Shown here piece after piece: positions 59,685 to 64,000 of a stretch of DNA of 64,000 bases. The DNA is taken from positions 1 through 64,000 of the forward strand of contig NZ_FMAJ01000014.1 of assembly GCF_900094625.1 (NCBI RefSeq), read 5' to 3'. Positions within the stretch are counted from its first letter, which is position 1, and every line of letters begins with the position of its first letter. The position numbers were made by a program, and so were the translations under genes. Below the pieces are notes generated by a model. It saw nothing but the letters and a program-made list of their open reading frames with translations. It was not told the origin of the DNA and made no database searches. This DNA is from Rhizobium aethiopicum. GTDB taxonomy: Bacteria > Pseudomonadota > Alphaproteobacteria > Rhizobiales > Rhizobiaceae.

Positions 59685-60431
59685 ATGGGGCATCCATCAA
59701 GCAGGGTGATGAACGGCGCCGATCCGCTGCGCATGGTGCGGGTGAACAGGATTTCCAGCCGTTCGGATCTTTTTCCGCGGCTGATCGCCATGCAGAAGCT
59801 TGCCGACGCTCAAGGCTTCGCGATCTACCGCGTCAGCGGCTCGGGACTTCCGGCAAAGCAGCGCCTTGTCTGCGAGCTCGAGAATTGGGGATCTTCCAAT
59901 GCCGGTTTCGGCAAGAGCTTCACCGACGCGTATGGCGATATCCTTCTCGAGCATATCGAAAAGTCGCTGCTGCCGCTGTCATGGGCCGGTGCTCACGACC
60001 GGGCGGCCCCCGGCCCGGCGGATTTTGCTCCCTTCATGACGCGCCTGAAGGATGGCATCCTGCCTTTCTCCGGCCTTGCCTTTCCGGTGCGGCTCGGGGC
60101 TGTGGGCAATGGCTTCATCCTTTTCACCGGTGATGATATCGATCCTTCAAGCGACATGATCGTCGAGCTGCACGGTCGCTGCTGCCATATTATGATGGAT
60201 CTGCTGTCGCTCGACGAACGCCGCTCGGCCGCCGCCGAAGCGCTGAGCGAACGCGAAATCGCCTGCCTCCAGCTTGCCGGCGATGGCCGTATCAGCGAAG
60301 AGATCGCCGAAAAACTCGGTCTGTCCGTGCACACAGTCAACGCCTATCTCGGTTCAGCGACCATCAAGCTCGATTCCGTCAACCGTATCCAGGCGATCGC
60401 CAAGGCGATCCGGCTCGGCTATATCAGCTGA
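59685..60431 (+). CDS. visR: LuxR-family flagellar master regulator VisR
   Basis: This 248-residue partner of VisN has an N-terminal domain (RISSRSDLFPRLIAMQKLADAQGFAIYRV) and a C-terminal LuxR helix-turn-helix (LSEREIACLQLAGDGRISEEIAEKLGLSVHTVNAYL) ending KLDSVNRIQAIAKAIRLGYIS. AGGGGGATTC precedes the ATG; a longer frame from 59511 is antisense-like. The tail is very close to that of the LuxR regulator at 38803. It is cotranscribed with visN. Confidence 0.93.
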   Translation: MGHPSSRVMNGADPLRMVRVNRISSRSDLFPRLIAMQKLADAQGFAIYRVSGSGLPAKQRLVCELENWGSSNAGFGKSFTDAYGDILLEHIEKSLLPLSWAGAHDRAAPGPADFAPFMTRLKDGILPFSGLAFPVRLGAVGNGFILFTGDDIDPSSDMIVELHGRCCHIMMDLLSLDERRSAAAEALSEREIACLQLAGDGRISEEIAEKLGLSVHTVNAYLGSATIKLDSVNRIQAIAKAIRLGYIS

Positions 60432-60542
60432 ACCGGCGCGGGCCGCCCTCAATGAAAGACGGCTTTAGGGCATGCGCGCAAATTAAGCGCCGGCCAGGAG
60501 AATCTGAAAGATAGCGATGCGCCTGGATTGTTCTGAAGGCTC

Positions 60543-60983
60543 TCAGCTGGCGAGCGCGCTGGGCGGTTTCACATTGTAGCGGGATTGCCGAAGGCTCGTT
60601 TCAAGGAACACGGTATTCTCGTCGGGATCGGGCGAGGGATTCTGGAAAGCGATGTGGTTGATTTCGATGCCGGCATGATCTTCGGCAAGGGTGAGCTGCG
60701 CGTAGACGGTGACGCCGCGCGGCTTGATTTCCAGGTCGAGAACAACCTCGGGCTTGCCGCCCCACTCGAGCGTATAATTTCCGCCCAGGCCGAAATTGAC
60801 AGTGCCCGGATGAAAGAAAAGCTCCGCCGCCGAAGCGACAAGATCGGCCAGATTGCCGTAATACTCGAAGCGCAGCAGTGAAATAAGGTCAGAGGCATCC
60901 AGAAGGCGCAGTTCGGTGGCGACCGGGCTGATCGCCTCTGCGAGGATCTTTTCACGCTGGGCAGAGTGAGGGCATTTTTTCAT
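60543..60983 (-). CDS. Conserved hypothetical protein of the flagellar cluster
   Basis: This 146-residue soluble protein (SDLISLLRFEYYGNLADLVASAAELFFHPGTV, YTLEWGGKPEVVLDLEI, VYAQLTLAEDHAGIEINHIAF) has alternating helix and strand with no signal peptide. I do not recognise a family. The gene lies 5 bp after flhB on the same strand, and a gene at this position is conserved in rhizobial flagellar clusters. A role in motility is therefore plausible but unproven. An alternative start is not evident. Confidence 0.7.
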   Translation of the reverse strand: MKKCPHSAQREKILAEAISPVATELRLLDASDLISLLRFEYYGNLADLVASAAELFFHPGTVNFGLGGNYTLEWGGKPEVVLDLEIKPRGVTVYAQLTLAEDHAGIEINHIAFQNPSPDPDENTVFLETSLRQSRYNVKPPSALAS

Positions 60984-60988
60984 TCGGC

Positions 60989-62068
60989 TTATCTTACCCG
61001 TTTGTTCTTGGCGTCTGCGGCGTAGACCCTGTGTATGAGCTCCGCAACGGCCTTATAGAAGACTGACGGTATGACACTATCGACCGAGACTTGCGCAAAC
61101 ATGGAGCGCGCAAGCGGCGGATCCTCGAACACGGGGATGCCGTTCTGCTCGGCGATCTCCCTGATTTTGAGTGCAATCAGGTCCTGGCCCTTGGCCAGAA
61201 CCACCGGTGCGTCGTTCTCTTCACGCGCATAGCGCAGCGCCACGGCGTAGTGCGTCGGGTTGGCGATGACAAGCGTTGCGCGGTGCACGTTGGCGATCAT
61301 GCGCCGGCGCGCGCGGTCGCGCATCAGCGACCGCTGCCGGCTTTTGACAAAGGGATCGCCCTGCGCCTGCTTGTTTTCTTCCTTCACCTCGTGGCGCGTC
61401 ATCTTGAGTTCGGTGAACCAGTGATGGCGCGTCCAGAAAAGATCGGCGATCGCAACGATCGCAGTGGCGATCAGCATGACGATGATGATCTTTCGCATCG
61501 CCGTCATCATCCGCATGAGGATCGTTTGCGGATCCGAGAACATCGCGTCGATCGAGCCGAAATATTCGCTCCTGAGCACGAAGAACAGAATCACTCCGAC
61601 GACGACGACCTTGAACAGCGATTTGCCGAACTCGACGAGGCCGGGGAGGCTGAACAGCCGTGACCAGCCCTTGGTGAGAGAGATGCGCGAGACCTGCGGC
61701 CTGATGCGTTCAAGAACGGGTGTCGGCAGGTTCTGGAAGATCGAGGAGGCAATGCCGAAGACCATGAACAGGATGAACGCAGGCGCCAGGAGCGACGCAC
61801 AGGCCCAGCCGAGCCGAGCGAACAGCGCCAGAATGTCCGATCCCGTCTCGATTTTCCATTGGTCGGGCTGCTCGAAGATGTCGCGCAGCGTTTCAGTCAT
61901 GCGGCCGACGCTATCGGGAAGAAAGAACACCAGATAGATGAAAGTGGCGAGGATGGTCGCGAAGATCGACAGCTCGCGCGAAAACGGCACATTGCCTTTT
62001 TCCGCGGCGTCGGTTCGCTTTTTCGCGGTCGGGGCTTCTGTTTTGCTGTCCTTGTCATCATCTGCCAA
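60989..62068 (-). CDS. flhB: Flagellar export gate protein FlhB
   Basis: This 359-residue inner-membrane protein of the flagellar type III export gate has four helices. The cytoplasmic domain carries the autocleaved NPTH motif (VIANPTHYAVALRY). The tail controls substrate switching from hook to filament. The TTG start at 62068 is preferred because GGAGGGCTGCGAC precedes it and ADDDKDSKTEAPT is the usual N-terminus; an ATG at 62110 overlaps a REP-like palindrome. It lies 190 bp after fliG. Confidence 0.94.
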   Translation of the reverse strand: MADDDKDSKTEAPTAKKRTDAAEKGNVPFSRELSIFATILATFIYLVFFLPDSVGRMTETLRDIFEQPDQWKIETGSDILALFARLGWACASLLAPAFILFMVFGIASSIFQNLPTPVLERIRPQVSRISLTKGWSRLFSLPGLVEFGKSLFKVVVVGVILFFVLRSEYFGSIDAMFSDPQTILMRMMTAMRKIIIVMLIATAIVAIADLFWTRHHWFTELKMTRHEVKEENKQAQGDPFVKSRQRSLMRDRARRRMIANVHRATLVIANPTHYAVALRYAREENDAPVVLAKGQDLIALKIREIAEQNGIPVFEDPPLARSMFAQVSVDSVIPSVFYKAVAELIHRVYAADAKNKRVR

Positions 62069-62107
62069 GTCGCAGCCCTCCGTCAAACAAACAGGCCGCA
62101 GCGAATG

Positions 62108-62150
62108 CATGCCACCCCAAACTGGGCAGCGGTTTTGGGATGACGAGATG
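62108..62150. repeat. REP-like imperfect palindrome (CCCAAAACCGC type)
   Basis: CATGCCACCCCAAAC ... GGTTTTGGGATGACGAGATG forms an imperfect stem around GGGCAGC. From memory, sequences of the type CCCAAAACCGCTGCnCACTTTTGGG are very common between genes in rhizobia. The core resembles the element at 28495. It lies between fliG and flhB and may act in mRNA end formation or stability. Confidence 0.5.
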
Positions 62151-62300
62151 TGTCAAGACAAAAACCTGAAGCGCGCCGCAGACACCGGGTGCTCTGCGAC
62201 ACGCTAAACAGCGCGGCCGATCGGTAAAGGGTAGTCGCCCGTGGCACGGTGATCAACAGCGGCCTGTTTGCCGGCCGGATTTGTCAACAGTCTCAAAAGG

Positions 62301-63341
62301 TCAGGCGGCTGCCGAAGCCTCGCCTTCTTTCTCCTTGAGCTCGATCTGGCCCGAATTGGCAAGGCGAATCGCTTCCTGCGCCACGGCACGCCGGGCGATG
62401 GCGATCTCGCGCGGATTGACGCCGCCCATGCCGCTCTGCAGATCCGATTCGATCATGCGGCGCTGGCGTGGGCTGATGGCGGAGAGAACCGCTTCGCGGA
62501 TCTCGGCAGGCGAGCCGCGCAGCGAGACTGTCAGCACGTCGGTCGAAATGTCGTTGAGCAGCAGGACGCGGCTGCGCTGCGGCATGTACATGAGGTCCTC
62601 GAAGAGGAAGATCTTCGGGCGAACCTTGTTGACCGCCTCGCGGCTGATCGATTCGAGCGAGGTGAGCAGCGTGTCGACCTGCGGCTTGTCGAGTTCGTTC
62701 ATGAGATCGGCGACCTTCGTCGAGCCGGCTGCGTTGCGCTCTGCCTCGATCTCGGCAAGCAGCGTCATCACCTGGTTCTCGATGATCTGGGCAGCCTTCG
62801 GGCTGACGGCCTTCATGTTGACCGTTCGGTTCATAATGTCGGCGCGACGATTGTCGGGAAGCTGCAGCAACACCTTGGCGCCGAAGGCGGAGGGCATCAT
62901 CGAAAGGATATAGGCAACGGTCTGCGGATGTTCGCGCAGCAGGAACTGTGCGACGAATGCCGGCTCAGCTTCGCTGAGGCGATCCCAGATCGATGTTTCG
63001 TAGGCCTGGAAGGCCGTGCGCCGGCCGAGCAGGCTGTCAACCTCGTCGGGGGTCAGGCCTTCTTCCAGAATGGCTTCGATCGCTTTGGCATTGTCCATCA
63101 GTCCGGCGCCCTCGGTGAAGAGGTCCTCGAACTCGGAGACGAGCGACAGGAGCTCGTCCGGCGGGATGGCGCGCAACGATTGGGCAGATGAGATAATGGT
63201 CTGCAGCTCGGCCTGGGTGAAATATTTCAACAGCCGGCCGGCGACACCCTTTCCCATGGCGAGAAGGACCGCCGCCGCCTTTTCAGCCTGGGTCAACGGT
63301 TTCCCGGCTAGCGCGCCGCCGAAATCGTCAAAGTCCATCAT
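62301..63341 (-). CDS. fliG: Flagellar motor switch protein FliG
   Basis: This 346-residue rotor switch protein has FliG N, middle and C domains: EHPQTVAYILSMM (middle-domain EHPQ motif) and LFEDLMYMPQRSRVLLLNDI with charged torque residues in the C domain. It binds FliF and transmits rotation from the stator. GGAGAGG precedes the tandem ATG. It follows fliN by 27 bp. A longer acidic/basic tail (ELKEKEGEASAAA) ends the protein. Confidence 0.96.
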   Translation of the reverse strand: MMDFDDFGGALAGKPLTQAEKAAAVLLAMGKGVAGRLLKYFTQAELQTIISSAQSLRAIPPDELLSLVSEFEDLFTEGAGLMDNAKAIEAILEEGLTPDEVDSLLGRRTAFQAYETSIWDRLSEAEPAFVAQFLLREHPQTVAYILSMMPSAFGAKVLLQLPDNRRADIMNRTVNMKAVSPKAAQIIENQVMTLLAEIEAERNAAGSTKVADLMNELDKPQVDTLLTSLESISREAVNKVRPKIFLFEDLMYMPQRSRVLLLNDISTDVLTVSLRGSPAEIREAVLSAISPRQRRMIESDLQSGMGGVNPREIAIARRAVAQEAIRLANSGQIELKEKEGEASAAA

Positions 63342-63368
63342 GGTCTAACCTCTCCGTCCCCACAGGGA

Positions 63369-63956
63369 TCAGGCTTTTTTCGTACTCAAAACTTCTATCA
63401 GTTTCACGCCGAATCGAGTGTCGTCGTTATCAAGAACAGTAATCTCGCCGCGCGCAATCCTGCGGCCGTTCACCATGATCTCGACAGGCTCGCCGATTTT
63501 CTTGTCGAGAGCGATCGTCGCCCCTTCGTTGAGGTTCATCAGGCCCGAGACCTGCATCCGGCTGGTGCCGAGCATGATCTGGACATCGATCGGAATGTCC
63601 ATGATCAGTTCAAAGTTCGAGGTCAGCGCGCTGCCGAGCGGCGCCGGCGACGCCTCGAACGAAGAGTCGCCGCCGAAATCCATGCCTGCAGCCGGGCTGG
63701 CATTGCCGGCGCCGAAGTCGCCGCCGAAATCATCGCCGCCGAACGGGGAATCCGAAATCCCGCCGCCAAAGGCGGCCAGATCCGTTCCTGCTGCGAAGCC
63801 ATCGTTCTCCAGGTCGCCGCCGAACTGCGACAGGTCGCCATCGGAATCCTTCTTCAGCACGCCGCGCAGATCGTCGATCGCCTGGTCGAGATCGGCTTCG
63901 CTGCCCGGCATATCCAGGGAGAGGTCACTGTCCTGCTGTGTTTTCTTCGTAGCCAT
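63369..63956 (-). CDS. fliN: Flagellar motor switch protein FliN
   Basis: This 195-residue protein has a C-terminal SpoA/FliN domain (FELIMDIPIDVQIMLGTSRM, LNEGATIALDKKIGEPVEIMVNG, TRFGVKLIEVL). The longer Gly/Asp/Phe-rich N-terminal region (about 110 residues, FGGD/FGAG repeats) is typical of rhizobial FliN. It forms the C-ring with FliM and FliG and binds CheY through the switch complex. fliM should lie just upstream, outside the window. Confidence 0.94.
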   Translation of the reverse strand: MATKKTQQDSDLSLDMPGSEADLDQAIDDLRGVLKKDSDGDLSQFGGDLENDGFAAGTDLAAFGGGISDSPFGGDDFGGDFGAGNASPAAGMDFGGDSSFEASPAPLGSALTSNFELIMDIPIDVQIMLGTSRMQVSGLMNLNEGATIALDKKIGEPVEIMVNGRRIARGEITVLDNDDTRFGVKLIEVLSTKKA

Positions 63957-64000
63957 GAAATCACTATTCCAGTTGAAACTTGCCTCAAACTGCCTTTGCA

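Noticed and set aside
63985..64000. Possible 3' end of fliM on the minus strand
   Set aside because: Gene order predicts fliM here and a TGA is in place, but fewer than five codons are visible, so the identity cannot be supported.

Overview
The window looks like a chromosomal segment of a Rhizobium of the leguminosarum/etli group. It has high-GC alphaproteobacterial coding, many GTG/TTG-tolerant starts behind strong Shine-Dalgarno sequences, and a chemotaxis/flagellar cluster in the order icpA-cheS-cheY1-cheA-cheW-cheR-cheB-cheY2-cheD-cheT-fliF-visN-visR, with orf-flhB-fliG-fliN on the opposite strand. That order is characteristic of Rhizobium, Sinorhizobium and Agrobacterium. No rRNA, tRNA, CRISPR array or intact insertion sequence was seen.

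Positions 1-14,300 are a patchwork of stress and accessory genes. There is the end of a thiolase, an unrecognised regulator-like gene, nhaA, and a copper-bufferin RiPP cluster (bufA-bufB-bufC-doxX) preceded by a sequence matching the Caulobacter sigma-F consensus. Next come a CBS-BON protein behind a perfect FNR/FixK box, a decayed nnrS remnant, a P-type ATPase in an operon with a DUF1476 (F1-ATPase zeta inhibitor) paralogue, a small lipoprotein, an ArsB-like permease, and a divergent tetR/ridA pair with three operator-like palindromes. Positions 14,300-22,400 are one tight operon on the minus strand: a GntR regulator, a complete peptide/opine-type ABC transporter and two DapA-family aldolases, apparently a catabolic unit for an unknown small acid.

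Positions 22,700-33,600 carry a beta-helix protein, a bacterial NHEJ locus (ku, ligD, second ku), small conserved proteins, an OsmC protein, an FAD/NAD(P)-binding protein, an EamA exporter, and a VOC dioxygenase fused to an esterase. Positions 33,600-40,815 are a signalling island of three histidine kinases, four stand-alone receivers or receiver-containing proteins and a LuxR regulator. The kinases share HDLKEPLR/HDLQSPLR phosphoacceptor motifs and two of the receivers are Rcp1-like. Positions 40,955-47,812 hold a secDF fusion, a KefB/YbaL-type antiporter with a divergent XRE regulator, and a GT39-family glycosyltransferase.

Positions 48,240-63,956 hold the chemotaxis and flagellar genes. 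A soluble protoglobin receptor (IcpA) feeds CheA/CheW. CheR, CheB and CheD adapt receptors. CheY2 is expected to act at the motor, while CheY1 with CheS and CheT forms the phosphate sink used in place of CheZ. FliF, FliG, FliN and FlhB build the MS ring, switch and export gate, and VisN/VisR are the master activators of the flagellar regulon. Two kinds of dispersed intergenic sequence also occur: a conserved 5'-leader-like repeat (22,701 and 40,828) and REP-like imperfect palindromes (28,495 and 62,108).
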